Below, in pieces: positions 1-10,328 of a stretch of DNA of 64,000 bases. The stretch lies in contig JAOEKQ010000003.1 of assembly GCA_028379895.1 (NCBI GenBank), positions 1 through 64,000 of the forward strand, given 5' to 3'. The translations under genes and the position numbers were made by a program. The stretch is from Burkholderiales bacterium. Lineage in GTDB: Bacteria; Pseudomonadota; Gammaproteobacteria; Burkholderiales; Eutrophovitaceae. The notes under the pieces are model-generated. The model had not been told where the DNA came from. It made no database searches and worked only from the letters and a program-made list of their open reading frames with translations. The first letter of the stretch is position 1. The number at the start of each line of letters is the position of its first letter.

Positions 1-218
1 TCGCGCGCTTTTACCTTACGACACTCCATGACCTTGCTTGGGTCTAGCGCAGGACAAAAGTAGGCGTTAGCTCCATTTTGCAAGATGAAATACATCCCGC
101 CGGCGGCGACAGTTGCTGCTGACTTAATTTCGTATCCATCTGCCAGGAGTGTTTCAATGGATTCAGCATTTGCTGATGAGAGGATAAAGAGCATCAAGCA
201 GGGTAATAGTTTGTTCAT
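1..218 (-). CDS. Exported protein, N-terminal part only
   Basis: The gene runs off the left edge, so only the first 72 residues are visible. They begin with a clear signal peptide (MNKLLPCLMLFILSSANA, probable cleavage after ANA), followed by a hydrophilic mature part with two cysteines. The ATG at 218 follows a strong ribosome binding site (TAAGGAGTGA), so this is a real start. The product is probably periplasmic or secreted. I do not recognise the family and the missing C-terminus prevents a better call. Confidence 0.7.
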   Translation of the reverse strand, partial: MNKLLPCLMLFILSSANAESIETLLADGYEIKSAATVAAGGMYFILQNGANAYFCPALDPSKVMECRKVKAR

Positions 219-294
219 CGTCACTCCTTACATGTTTAGCGTAAAACTTAGTTAAGGTTGCAAAATATGTAGCGTTATTCGAAAGTAATAATAA

Positions 295-1305
295 TCATTT
301 TTCTGAGACTGTATTTTCATCCTGTCGGTAGCTCATCTGTATTAATAATTTTTTAATTCCTGACGCTATTTTTTCGGGTAATACGTATTGATTGAGATCT
401 CTATCAAAGGTAATACGAACAGGCGTTCCCTTAGCGTTTAGTGAGTTATTTAGCAATAGCTCACCGGGGGACCAAAATGGTGAACTTTTAAAATTCGTCA
501 CTAGATCTGAGTCGAATTGTTTGCCACACTCTTCTCGAAATTTTATGGGCTCATCATCGGCGACGTCCATGCATTCTGCATCGGTCCAGCTGCCAGCGAT
601 GGGGATCCTTAATGATTCGATGATTGACCTGCCCGTGCTGAGATATAGACTTAAGTCTGTCGTTGCAATATCTTTTCCGTACCAATCAACTTTTCTAGCC
701 AAAGCTAGGATCCCGCTTTGACTGATTTTTATTAGGTCGAAGCGCATGTTCTTTTCGTTCGCCTGAATCGTCTGGTAGCCGGTGTCACCGGCGATAAAAG
801 TTTTTTTTCCTTCGCGTGATAAATGGATGAGTCTATAAGAGGTGCAAAGTTGTGTTTTACAAATTTTGGAAACATCCATCCCGGGGGAGTCGACCGGCTT
901 TCCAGTGATGGCAATGTAAGCCTCCTCGCGGCCTTGAATTGGCTGAACCCAGACTTTCACTTCATCGATGCAATTTTTAACATCAAGGCCGTCGGATTCA
1001 ACGTAATAACAAAATGCCTGAATCAAACTCTCGAATCTTCTAGCCTCGATATTGAGAATATTACCTAACTTTTGCTTCACCCAAAACGGATTTGATCGTG
1101 CAGTTTGATATCCATCTTTGTCGAGATCAATCTCTAACACGAATTTTTGACGTTCGGAGCTGTTTGCGTTGATAGATCTTGTGTTTTGCTCAAGATCTTG
1201 TCTCGCAACATCAACAGTGGAAAATAGTTGAATCTGATAGACGTTTAAGCCCGCAGAAAAGATCAGCAAAAGCAATAGAGCCCAGAAAATAAAACGATTG
1301 ATCAT
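295..1305 (-). CDS. Hypothetical membrane-anchored protein
   Basis: This protein of about 336 residues has one N-terminal hydrophobic segment (FIFWALLLLLIFSAGLNVY) and a long soluble part, so it is probably anchored in the inner membrane facing the periplasm. Several cysteines are spread through the soluble part. No family is recognised. An in-frame TTG at 1323 would add six residues. I prefer the ATG at 1305 because a TATAAT-like -10 on the minus strand (1343-1338) would place the transcript start only a few bases before the TTG. Neither start has a good Shine-Dalgarno. It lies downstream of nothing on its strand and upstream of the partial exported gene at the left edge. Confidence 0.6.
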   Translation of the reverse strand: MINRFIFWALLLLLIFSAGLNVYQIQLFSTVDVARQDLEQNTRSINANSSERQKFVLEIDLDKDGYQTARSNPFWVKQKLGNILNIEARRFESLIQAFCYYVESDGLDVKNCIDEVKVWVQPIQGREEAYIAITGKPVDSPGMDVSKICKTQLCTSYRLIHLSREGKKTFIAGDTGYQTIQANEKNMRFDLIKISQSGILALARKVDWYGKDIATTDLSLYLSTGRSIIESLRIPIAGSWTDAECMDVADDEPIKFREECGKQFDSDLVTNFKSSPFWSPGELLLNNSLNAKGTPVRITFDRDLNQYVLPEKIASGIKKLLIQMSYRQDENTVSEK

Positions 1306-1856
1306 ATTTGATAAATGCACCAATTGAGATACCCATTATTATACTGCTTGTAGATTAGTTAAAAATCATTTTGACGTGTCATTTCTCTTGCACTTTAAAT
1401 TCAAAACGTAGAGCTTATCGTTGTGTAGAAGAGTTAATGGATAGATACTTATATGTGCGATCAGCCTTTTGTTTGTCTCCGCTTTAGTTATATACAGTGA
1501 CAAGCATTTCTAGAAAGGCGCAGTTAAATGATCCTTATTTGCTGAGTCTCAATCGTACGCAACACGGTTTTGTTACCGTCGAGCGGAGCCGATCAATGAC
1601 CAAAAAATTAGGTTGTATAATCGTGACATACATCGTAGTCATTAATGTGTTGGTATTGACCCGATGAAACGCGCTTTAATTAGGATCTGTCGATGAGCAC
1701 CTCTTTTCACTTACGATAAATCTCTATATTTGGATATCGTTATTTCAGTCATTGATTTTCTTTATATCTATTAATCTTTTGCCGCGCGAGGTAGAATTTG
1801 TTGTAAATAGAAGTAACTGCTCTACATATTGATAATTAAAAAAAGGGGATAAGGGC
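1306..1856. other. Intergenic region, 551 bp, divergent
   Basis: This AT-rich stretch separates the minus-strand gene at 295-1305 from the plus-strand acetolactate-synthase-type gene and must hold both promoters. A TATAAT on the minus strand lies at 1343-1338. Another TATAAT on the plus strand lies at 1616-1621 but has no convincing -35 box. A purine-rich ribosome binding site (AAAAAGGGG, near 1840-1848) precedes the gene at 1857. I see no coding potential, RNA gene or long repeat. Confidence 0.5.
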
Positions 1857-3566
1857 ATGAAGGGTTCAGATCTATTCATAAAAGCGCTAGAGGAAGAAAA
1901 CGTCGAATATATTTTTGGTATTCCAGGCGAGGAAAATTTGGATTTTCTTGATAGTCTATCCCGATCTAAAAAAATTAAATTGATCTTGACCAGACACGAA
2001 CAAGGAGCAGGATTTATGGCTTCTGTTTACGGTCGGTTAACAGGAAAAACCGGAGTTTGTATTTCAACTTTGGGTCCTGGGGCGACTAATTTTACGACTG
2101 CAGCCGCCTATGCGCAGTTAGGGGGTATGCCCATGATGATGATTACTGGTCAGAAGCCAGTAAAGAAGTCAAAGCAGGGACGATTTCAAATCTTAGATGT
2201 GGTCGAGATGATGAAGCCAATCACTAAGTATGCACATCAAATAGTTTCTGCAGATAATATCCCCAGCCGAGTGCGTGAGGCATTTAGGCTTGCCGAAGAA
2301 GAAAAGCCTGGGGCTGTTCATCTGGAGTTGCCAGAGGATATAGCCGACGAGCACTCAGATGAGGTTCCCATCAAAGCGTCATCAGTACGTCGTCCGGTTC
2401 CAGAGGGTAAGTCCATCAAGGCCGCCATTGACAAAATAGCGAAGGCAAAGCGTCCAATCTTAGTCGTGGGAGCTGGTGGAAACCGAAAGCTGACAAGCAA
2501 AATGCTAACAGAATTGGTGAATGAGACTGGGATACCTTTTGTCAGCACTCAGCTAGGTAAAGGTGTTATCGATGAACGTCATCCGCTCTTTATGGGTTGT
2601 GCTGCACTTTCAGCGAGTGATTACGTTCATCGTGCAATAGAAGCGGCAGATTTGATTATCAACGTAGGACACGATGTCATCGAGAAGCCACCTTTTTTTA
2701 TGAGTCATGGTAAGCCTATGGATGGGGGTTCGAATCATTCTTCTGAGATTGATCCAGTGATGGTTTCCGAAGGAACTCAAGTAATCCATATTTCTTTCCG
2801 TAGTGCTGAAGTAGATCCTGTTTACTTTCCTCAGTTAGAAGTAGTGGGTGATATCGCTAACGCGATATGGCAAATTAAGACAGGTTTGTCAGAGGAGAAA
2901 AACCTTAATTGGGACTTTTCTCGAATGATGGAAGTAAAAAGATATCATGATGAAAATATCTTGGAAGGCACGGACGATTCCAGATTCCCGATCTATCCAC
3001 AGCGTCTCGTGGCAGCGATTCGAAAGGCGATGCCCGATGACGGAATGATCTGCTTGGATAACGGTGTATATAAAATTTGGTTCGCCAGAAACTATACCGC
3101 GCACCAGTCAAATACCGTCATGCTCGATAATGCGCTTGCAACCATGGGTGCCGGCCTGCCGTCTGCGATGGCGGCTCATCTTGTGCATCCAACGCGCAAA
3201 GTAATGGCGATCTGTGGTGACGGTGGATTTATGATGAATTCTCAAGAAATGGAGACAGCGGTTCGCTTGAAGATGAACATCATTGTTTTAATTTTGAATG
3301 ACTCAAGCTACGGCATGATTCGTTGGAAACAGGCGAATATGGGATTCGAAGACTGGGGTTTAGAGTATGGTAATCCCGATTTCGTTAAATATGCCGAAAG
3401 TTACGGCGCGCATGGTCATCGCATTAGTAGCTCGGAAAACCTGACTGAGACACTTGATAAATGCTTATCTACTCCTGGGGTGCATCTGATTGATTGCCCA
3501 GTAGATTATTCCGAGAACGATGAAATATTAAATAACAAAATCAAGGCTGATAGTGCAAAGATTTAG
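1857..3566 (+). CDS. ThDP-dependent enzyme, acetolactate synthase large-subunit type
   Basis: This 569-residue enzyme has the three-domain layout of the acetohydroxyacid synthase/pyruvate oxidase family. The N-terminal PYR domain carries FGIPGEENLDF and the cofactor-activating Glu48 in RHEQGAGFMA. A central domain follows. The C-terminal ThDP/Mg domain has GDGGFMMNSQEME near residue 453, ending in the LND motif. The likely reaction is condensation of two pyruvates to acetolactate, or decarboxylation of another 2-oxo acid. No regulatory small subunit (ilvN/ilvH) is adjacent, which suggests a catabolic form. The next gene is an aldehyde dehydrogenase in the same direction, so a 2-oxo acid to aldehyde to acid route is conceivable (inference). 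The substrate cannot be read from the sequence. Confidence 0.8.
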   Translation: MKGSDLFIKALEEENVEYIFGIPGEENLDFLDSLSRSKKIKLILTRHEQGAGFMASVYGRLTGKTGVCISTLGPGATNFTTAAAYAQLGGMPMMMITGQKPVKKSKQGRFQILDVVEMMKPITKYAHQIVSADNIPSRVREAFRLAEEEKPGAVHLELPEDIADEHSDEVPIKASSVRRPVPEGKSIKAAIDKIAKAKRPILVVGAGGNRKLTSKMLTELVNETGIPFVSTQLGKGVIDERHPLFMGCAALSASDYVHRAIEAADLIINVGHDVIEKPPFFMSHGKPMDGGSNHSSEIDPVMVSEGTQVIHISFRSAEVDPVYFPQLEVVGDIANAIWQIKTGLSEEKNLNWDFSRMMEVKRYHDENILEGTDDSRFPIYPQRLVAAIRKAMPDDGMICLDNGVYKIWFARNYTAHQSNTVMLDNALATMGAGLPSAMAAHLVHPTRKVMAICGDGGFMMNSQEMETAVRLKMNIIVLILNDSSYGMIRWKQANMGFEDWGLEYGNPDFVKYAESYGAHGHRISSSENLTETLDKCLSTPGVHLIDCPVDYSENDEILNNKIKADSAKI

Positions 3567-3651
3567 TTCTTTGTGTTGAATATTTGATTGAGTTATCTAC
3601 CTGGGAAAACGCTTAAGACGCGCCAGCCATGACATTACTTGAAGAGGACTT

Positions 3652-5094
3652 ATGTCACAGTTAAACGAAACATATCCGTATATATTGGCTAACGAATCGG
3701 TTTACGCCAACACTGACCTAGCGGTAACCGATAAATATTCAGGGGAGGTTGCAACCAGGGTGGCTTTGGCAGATGCAGATGTGATCGATCAAGGCATAGA
3801 AGCCGCGGTTGCAGCGTCTGAGCCTTTAGCAGAAATGGCAACTTATGAACGCCAGGCAGTTTTAGAACATTGTGTTGTAAGATTTCGGGAGCGTTTTGAC
3901 GAGATGGCTTATGCGCTATGTGTTGAGGCAGGTAAGCCCATAAATGATGCGCGTGGCGAGGTAACACGCTTGATAGATACGTTTAAAATTGCGGCAGAGG
4001 AGACGACGAGATTTAATGGAGAGCTCCAGACGTTAGATATTAGCGCTCGTGCCCGAGGATATAGTGGGATGTGGAAACGCGTGCCAATTGGTCCGTGCTC
4101 TTTTATTTCACCGTTTAATTTTCCATTGAATTTGGCTGCTCATAAAATAGCGCCTGCCATAGCAGTAGGTTGTCCATTTGTGATGAAGCCTGCATCTCGA
4201 ACGCCTCTTGGCGCAATTATGATAGGCGAAGTGTTAGGGGAAACTAATTTACCTAAAGGAGCTTTCTCTATTTTGCCTTGCTCGAGGGACGGAGCAGATC
4301 TGTTTACAGTAGATGAAAGATTAAAATTACTGTCATTTACAGGATCGCCTGGAGTTGGGTGGGATCTTAAGGCCCGCTGCGGCAAGAAAAAAGTTGTGCT
4401 CGAGCTCGGTGGTAACGCGGCAGTAGTGGTTGACGCTGACACAGACCTTGATGATGCAGTTACAAGAATTACATTTGGGGCTTTTTATCAATCAGGGCAA
4501 TCATGCATCGGCGTTCAACGTATTCTTATCCACGAAGATGTTTATGATGCATTAAAGGGAAAGCTCGTTCAGAGGGCTGCGTCTCTGATTGCCGGAGACC
4601 CTAAGGATGAGAAGACTTTTGTCGGACCTATGATCTCTGAGGGCGAGGCTGTAAGGCTTGAGGGCTGGGTCAATGAGGCCAGAGACGCTGGCGGCATAGT
4701 TCTTTGTGGCGGCAACCGAAACGGAGCAATGCTGGATGCTACGCTGATGGAGAATGTTCCCGCGGGAGCGAAGATATGTACCGAGGAGGCCTTCGGACCT
4801 GTCGCGATATTGCAAAAATTTGCTACTTGGGATCAGGCTATCGATATGGTGAATGATTCGAAATTCGGATTGCAGGCCGGGATATTTACGCGTGATTTTT
4901 ATAAAATACAGAAGGCTTGGGATAAGCTTGACGTGGGCGGTGTTATCGTTGGAGATGTACCTTCATATCGTGTTGATAATATGCCTTACGGTGGTGTCAA
5001 AGATTCTGGTTTAGGAAGAGAGGGCGTCCGATTTGCGATGGAAGACATGTCGGAAATACGTAATCTCGTGATCCGTAAAATACCCTCTGCTTAG
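3652..5094 (+). CDS. NAD(P)-dependent aldehyde dehydrogenase
   Basis: This 480-residue protein has the usual length and architecture of the aldehyde dehydrogenase superfamily. It has the FISPFNFPLNLAAHK nucleotide-binding segment, the general-base Glu near residue 251 in LELGGNAAVV, the catalytic Cys285 in SGQSCIG, and the C-terminal EEAFGPVA and PYGGVKDSGLGREG motifs. It oxidises an aldehyde to the acid with NAD(P)+ in the cytoplasm. The start ATG follows GAGG. It lies 85 bp after the acetolactate-synthase-type gene on the same strand and is probably cotranscribed. The substrate is unknown. Resemblance to the lactaldehyde/phosphonoacetaldehyde branch is only an impression. Confidence 0.88.
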   Translation: MSQLNETYPYILANESVYANTDLAVTDKYSGEVATRVALADADVIDQGIEAAVAASEPLAEMATYERQAVLEHCVVRFRERFDEMAYALCVEAGKPINDARGEVTRLIDTFKIAAEETTRFNGELQTLDISARARGYSGMWKRVPIGPCSFISPFNFPLNLAAHKIAPAIAVGCPFVMKPASRTPLGAIMIGEVLGETNLPKGAFSILPCSRDGADLFTVDERLKLLSFTGSPGVGWDLKARCGKKKVVLELGGNAAVVVDADTDLDDAVTRITFGAFYQSGQSCIGVQRILIHEDVYDALKGKLVQRAASLIAGDPKDEKTFVGPMISEGEAVRLEGWVNEARDAGGIVLCGGNRNGAMLDATLMENVPAGAKICTEEAFGPVAILQKFATWDQAIDMVNDSKFGLQAGIFTRDFYKIQKAWDKLDVGGVIVGDVPSYRVDNMPYGGVKDSGLGREGVRFAMEDMSEIRNLVIRKIPSA

Positions 5095-5157
5095 TGAGAA
5101 AAATTGGTAAAATTCGCTCTAAATGATTTACGATGAAATTCTCTTAAAAGGTAGGTA

Positions 5158-5916
5158 GTGATTAAAGGGTTTGTAACATCGTCTGTTCTTTGTTCGGCAG
5201 TGGTTTTCAGCCAGATTGCGTACGCGATCGTTGATGTCGAGTCATTGCGAGAAAGAGCTGGAAATGAGATTGGATATTCATCTTCCGGAAATTTGCAAGC
5301 TTCAGGGGCTTCAGGCAATTCGGATCGAGCTGACGTAAGTTTTTCGGCGTTATTGCAATATCTCGGCGACGGGTTTAGCAATTTGTTTGTTATTGGCAGT
5401 GAGTACGGGGAAACTTCAGGTGATAGAAGTGCAGATGAGCAAATCATTCATATTCGCCACACACGGATTTTAGCCAAGGGCTCGGATTGGGAGGTGTTTT
5501 CTCAATGGCAGCAAAACGAATTTACTCGATTAGAAGAACGTACGTTGCTCGGCTCTGGTATCCGCCTTGGGTTTGGTGATGATGTAGACTCTCGCCTGTA
5601 TCTTGGGCTAGGTGCTTTCTATGAATCAACCCGTAACGAGGATGAGAGCGACAGAGAAATGGGGCGTTCAAATATTTACGTGTCACATAGAAAAAAAACA
5701 TCAAAGGACATATCGTTAATAACTACCGCATATTTACAAAACAAGCTGGATGATCCGAATGATCAGCGTGCCATCGGGAGTTTTTCTATGTCGATACCGG
5801 CGACGAATAACCTTGACTTCACGGTTTCGTTAAACGTAGAGCATGATTCCCGCTCGCCGATTGGTGTAGAGAAAACTGACTGGACGTATAAAACTGGATT
5901 TGGCTGGAAGTTCTGA
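5158..5916 (+). CDS. DUF481/YdiY-like outer-membrane beta-barrel protein
   Basis: This 252-residue protein has an N-terminal signal peptide (cleavage near QIAYA) and then alternating amphipathic strands. It ends in phenylalanine (GFGWKF), the outer-membrane insertion signature. Spacing of the strands and the two halves resembles the DUF481 family (E. coli YdiY). The start is GTG at 5158 after AAGGTAGG. It follows the aldehyde dehydrogenase by 63 bp in the same direction and could belong to that unit. No specific transport or binding role is shown. Family assignment is by pattern only. Confidence 0.6.
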   Translation: MIKGFVTSSVLCSAVVFSQIAYAIVDVESLRERAGNEIGYSSSGNLQASGASGNSDRADVSFSALLQYLGDGFSNLFVIGSEYGETSGDRSADEQIIHIRHTRILAKGSDWEVFSQWQQNEFTRLEERTLLGSGIRLGFGDDVDSRLYLGLGAFYESTRNEDESDREMGRSNIYVSHRKKTSKDISLITTAYLQNKLDDPNDQRAIGSFSMSIPATNNLDFTVSLNVEHDSRSPIGVEKTDWTYKTGFGWKF

Positions 5917-6050
5917 TCGCACATCTGAGCAAGCTGAAATAAAGATGCGACATTGTTGTGTTCAGCTTGAAAAGATTCAAAAAGGTAAAATTACCGGCTA
6001 TGCGCAAAGATATGTCATTGAATATAAAACATGTGGTGATTGAGGTCTAG

Positions 6051-7958
6051 ATGATTAACGTAACATTACCAGACGAATCGATAAGATCGTTTGAGGAATC
6101 CCTGTCAGTAGGTGCTATTGCTAGATCAATCGCACCTAGCTTAGGGAAGGTGGCGATAGCAGGACGTTTAAATGGACAACTTGTCGATCTGAGTCATGTT
6201 GTATCGACAGATGGACAGCTGGCGATTATTACGGCCAAGGATGAAGATGGTGTCGATGTTATTCGACACTCCACAGCTCATCTGTTGGCACACGCTGTTA
6301 AGGAGCTATTTCCAAGTGCGCAAGTGACCATTGGTCCAGTCATAGACGAAGGTTTTTATTACGATTTTTCTTTTGAGCGGGCATTTACTCCAGAAGATCT
6401 ACTCGCGATTGAGAAGAAAATGAAACAGCTTGCAAAAAAGGACATGAAAATTGAGCGCTCAGTGCGTGCGCGAGATGACGCGAGCAATTATTTTCTTTCC
6501 ATGGGTGAGGCCTACAAGTCAGAAATTATTAGGGATTTACCAGACAGTGAGGAGTTATCTCTTTATTCCCAAGGTGAGTTTGTTGACTTGTGTCGCGGTC
6601 CCCACGTCCCGTCTACTGGCAAGCTTAAAACGTTCAAGCTGTTAAAAGTTGCAGGAGCATATTGGAGGGGGGATTCTAAAAATGCAATGTTACAAAGAAT
6701 TTACGGCACTGCGTGGGGAAATCAGGAGGACCTCGACGCATATCTATTTAAATTAGAAGAAGCGGAGAAGCGCGATCATCGAAAGCTTGGAAAGCAACTT
6801 GATTTATTCCATAGCCAAGAGGAAGCGCCGGGAATGGTTTTCTGGCGTCCCAAAGGTTGGCAATTGTGGCAACAGATTGAACAGTACATGCGACAGGTGT
6901 ACCGCGATAACGGGTATCAGGAGGTCAAATGTCCTCAGATACTAGACGTTTCGCTATGGAAGAAATCGGGTCATTGGGATAATTTCAGAGAAAATATGTT
7001 TTTTACTGCATCTGAAAACCGTGAATATGCAGTCAAGCCGATGAATTGTCCCGGTCATGTACAAATATTTAATAGTGGGCTTCGAAGTTATCGCGATTTG
7101 CCTCTTCGTTATGGTGAGTTTGGTGGCTGTCATCGAAATGAGCCATCTGGAGCGCTTCATGGCCTCATGAGGGTGAGAGCCTTTACTCAGGATGATGGAC
7201 ATATTTTTTGTACTGACCAACAAATAGAAAAAGAAGTTGTTGATTTTCATAGGCTTGCACTAAAAACCTACAGTGATTTTGACTTCAAGGATGTGTCGAT
7301 TAAGTTAGCACTAAGGCCTGAACAACGCTTAGGGGACGACTCTGTTTGGGATAACGCTGAGACTGCGCTGCGTCGCGCCTTAGATACTTGTGGGGTGAGT
7401 TGGGAAGAGCTTCCAGGTGAGGGTGCATTCTATGGACCAAAGATTGAGTATCATTTGAAAGATTCTATCGGTCGATCTTGGCAGTGCGGTACGATTCAGG
7501 TTGATTTCATGATGCCGCAAAGGCTTGGTGCTGAGTACGTGGCTGAGGACAATACTCGCAAATCGCCTGTTATGTTGCATCGAGCAATCGTAGGTTCCAT
7601 GGAGCGTTTTATTGGCATTGTTATCGAGCATCATGCTGGAGCCTTGCCACTATGGCTATCTCCAACTCAGCTAGTCGTTATGAATGTAGCTGACCGTCAT
7701 GCAGATTATGCGAAAGATATCATTAAACAATTGATCGAAAGAGGTTTTCGGGCAGCACCAGACTTGAGAAACGAAAAGATAACCTATAAAATCCGCGAGC
7801 ATAGTCTTCAGAAGCTCCCGTATCAATTAATTATAGGTGACAAGGAAGTTGAATCGCAGGAGGTCGCCGTTCGCTGTAGAGGTGGGGAAGATTTAGGACA
7901 AATGTCGATGGATACTTTGTATGAACGTTTGAATAATGAGCTTATTGCGAAGCAATAG
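6051..7958 (+). CDS. thrS: Threonyl-tRNA synthetase
   Basis: The 635-residue product is a full-length class II synthetase that charges tRNA-Thr. It has an N-terminal TGS domain (residues 1-61), an editing domain with the metal-binding [10 protein letters not shown] motif, a catalytic core with motif 2 [15 protein letters not shown] and the zinc-ligand Cys in KPMNCPGH, and a C-terminal anticodon-binding domain. The start ATG follows GAGGTC. thrS leads the classic thrS-infC-rpmI-rplT-pheS-pheT-ihfA cluster. No thrS operator structure like that of E. coli was recognised upstream. Confidence 0.97.
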   Translation: MINVTLPDESIRSFEESLSVGAIARSIAPSLGKVAIAGRLNGQLVDLSHVVSTDGQLAIITAKDEDGVDVIRHSTAHLLAHAVKELFPSAQVTIGPVIDEGFYYDFSFERAFTPEDLLAIEKKMKQLAKKDMKIERSVRARDDASNYFLSMGEAYKSEIIRDLPDSEELSLYSQGEFVDLCRGPHVPSTGKLKTFKLLKVAGAYWRGDSKNAMLQRIYGTAWGNQEDLDAYLFKLEEAEKRDHRKLGKQLDLFHSQEEAPGMVFWRPKGWQLWQQIEQYMRQVYRDNGYQEVKCPQILDVSLWKKSGHWDNFRENMFFTASENREYAVKPMNCPGHVQIFNSGLRSYRDLPLRYGEFGGCHRNEPSGALHGLMRVRAFTQDDGHIFCTDQQIEKEVVDFHRLALKTYSDFDFKDVSIKLALRPEQRLGDDSVWDNAETALRRALDTCGVSWEELPGEGAFYGPKIEYHLKDSIGRSWQCGTIQVDFMMPQRLGAEYVAEDNTRKSPVMLHRAIVGSMERFIGIVIEHHAGALPLWLSPTQLVVMNVADRHADYAKDIIKQLIERGFRAAPDLRNEKITYKIREHSLQKLPYQLIIGDKEVESQEVAVRCRGGEDLGQMSMDTLYERLNNELIAKQ

Positions 7959-7981
7959 CTTTTTTGTAATTTAACTATTTT

Positions 7982-7998
7982 AGGAGGTTGTACTCATA
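7982..7998 (+). promoter_or_regulatory. Shine-Dalgarno and AUA start of infC
   Basis: AGGAGG at 7982-7987 lies eight bases before ATA (7996-7998). The in-frame codons upstream run back to a TAG at 7981 and offer no ATG, GTG or TTG. The strong site together with a rare start codon is the known signature of infC autoregulation, in which IF3 rejects non-standard start codons. Confidence 0.8.
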
Positions 7999-8583
7999 GC
8001 CCGAGAAAAAGAAGCCCGAATTAATGAGGAGATTACGGCGCCTCAAATCAGACTGGTTGGTATTGAAGGAGAGCCGATTGGAGTAATGGAAATTAGTGAG
8101 GCACTCGCGAAAGCGGAAGAGGCTGAAATTGATTTGGTTGAGATTGCCCCTGCTGCAGCTCCGCCAGTATGCCGTTTAATGGACTATGGAAAGTTCAAGT
8201 ACAACGAGCAGAAAAAGAAACAAGACGCAAAGGCGAAACAGAAACAAATTCAAGTTAAAGAAATTAAGTTTCGACCGGGTACCGATAAAGGTGATTATCA
8301 GATTAAATTACGTAACTTAATTAAATTTTTGACCGATGGTGATAAGACCAAGGTAACGTTGCGATTCAGGGGCCGCGAGATGGCTCATCAAAACCTCGGA
8401 GCTAAACTGTTGGAACGTGTGAGAAGTGACCTTGAGGATCACGGGCAGGTGGAGCAGTTTCCAAAAATGGAGGGGCGGCAGATGGTGATGGTCGTCGCGC
8501 CGCTAAAGCCGGAAGAGAAAATCAAAAGACAAAAAATGAAAGCGGCTGCGTTAGAAAACGAAAAGTTACAAAAATCGTTATAA
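7996..8583 (+). CDS. infC: Translation initiation factor IF-3 (AUA start)
   Basis: The product, about 195 residues, binds the 30S subunit and checks the start codon and initiator tRNA. The N-terminal domain begins [12 protein letters not shown] and matches the IF3 opening. The first ATG in frame, at 8086, would cut off 30 conserved residues including APQIRLVG, so it cannot be the true start. The only workable start is ATA at 7996 behind AGGAGG. The linker ([16 protein letters not shown]) and the C-terminal domain ([23 protein letters not shown]) are intact. E. coli uses AUU at this gene, and AUA would serve the same self-limiting control. Confidence 0.9.
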   Translation: MAREKEARINEEITAPQIRLVGIEGEPIGVMEISEALAKAEEAEIDLVEIAPAAAPPVCRLMDYGKFKYNEQKKKQDAKAKQKQIQVKEIKFRPGTDKGDYQIKLRNLIKFLTDGDKTKVTLRFRGREMAHQNLGAKLLERVRSDLEDHGQVEQFPKMEGRQMVMVVAPLKPEEKIKRQKMKAAALENEKLQKSL

Positions 8584-8692
8584 TTCTGACCTAGTCAAAT
8601 TGGGCTAAATATTATTAGTAATAATAAGGGATTGCGGGTAATAAAGTTCTCGGTATTTGAGACACCCGATAGTCTTACAAAAAGGAGGCGTA

Positions 8693-8890
8693 ATGCCGAA
8701 AATGAAAACCAAACGAGGTGCCGCAAAGCGCTTTAAGATCGGTGGTTCCGGTCGCATTAAAAGAACTCAGGCTAATCTGAGGCATATCCTCACGAAAAAA
8801 ACTACGAAGCGTAAGCGCCATCTGCGTGGAACCGTTTCTGTGGCTGCAGGCGATCAGGCAGCTATTCGTGCAATGCTACCTTACGCATAA
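8693..8890 (+). CDS. rpmI: 50S ribosomal protein L35
   Basis: The 65-residue basic protein is the standard length for bL35 and opens with [13 protein letters not shown]. The true start is the ATG at 8693, directly after AAAAGGAGGCG. A further in-frame start 36 bases upstream would add residues foreign to the family. It sits 109 bp after infC, with a small AT-rich inverted repeat (ATTATTA/TAATAAT) in that gap, and 12 bp before rplT. In E. coli, rpmI and rplT are repressed by L20. I cannot show an L20 operator here. Confidence 0.96.
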   Translation: MPKMKTKRGAAKRFKIGGSGRIKRTQANLRHILTKKTTKRKRHLRGTVSVAAGDQAAIRAMLPYA

Positions 8891-8902
8891 AGGAGAGATT
8901 AG

Positions 8903-9262
8903 ATGCCAAGAGTAAAAAGAGGTGTAGTTGCCAAAGCGCGACACAAGAAAGTTTTAGAACAAGCTAAGGGATTTAGGGGTAGAAGGAAAAACGTTTATCG
9001 CGTAGCTAAGCAAGCCGTCATGAAGGCGGGCCAGTATGCTTACCGTGATAGGAGAGTAAAGAAGCGCGAATTTAGAGCATTATGGATTATCCGAATCAAT
9101 GCAGCTGCGCGAGCGTGTGGATTAACTTACAGCACACTCATTAACGGATTGAAAAAATCATCAGTTGAGGTTGACCGTAAGGTACTAGCGGATTTGGCGT
9201 ACCATGATCCAGTTGCTTTTGAGAAGATAGCTGAGCAAGCACGTGCCGGATTAGCCTCTTAG
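8903..9262 (+). CDS. rplT: 50S ribosomal protein L20
   Basis: The 119-residue basic protein has the usual bL20 length and sequence ([17 protein letters not shown], then [15 protein letters not shown]). It binds 23S rRNA early in large-subunit assembly, and in the families studied it also represses its own operon. The start ATG follows AAAGGAGAGATT. A strong intrinsic terminator or attenuator follows 16 bp after the stop codon and separates it from pheS. Confidence 0.97.
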   Translation: MPRVKRGVVAKARHKKVLEQAKGFRGRRKNVYRVAKQAVMKAGQYAYRDRRVKKREFRALWIIRINAAARACGLTYSTLINGLKKSSVEVDRKVLADLAYHDPVAFEKIAEQARAGLAS

Positions 9263-9273
9263 AGATTCAGTGA

Positions 9274-10311
<1,038 letters not shown>

Positions 10312-10328
10312 AAGGTAAGTAACTTTTT

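Noticed and set aside
392-1068. Plus-strand frames opposite the membrane-anchored protein
   Set aside because: They lie fully inside the larger minus-strand gene, which has the membrane segment, and lack ribosome binding sites.
5925-5960. TCGCA...TGCGA hairpin after the DUF481-like gene as a terminator
   Set aside because: The stem has a two-base bulge and a long loop, and no T run follows.
8086-8583. infC starting at the first ATG
   Set aside because: It would remove 30 conserved N-terminal residues, and a strong ribosome binding site lies at the upstream ATA.
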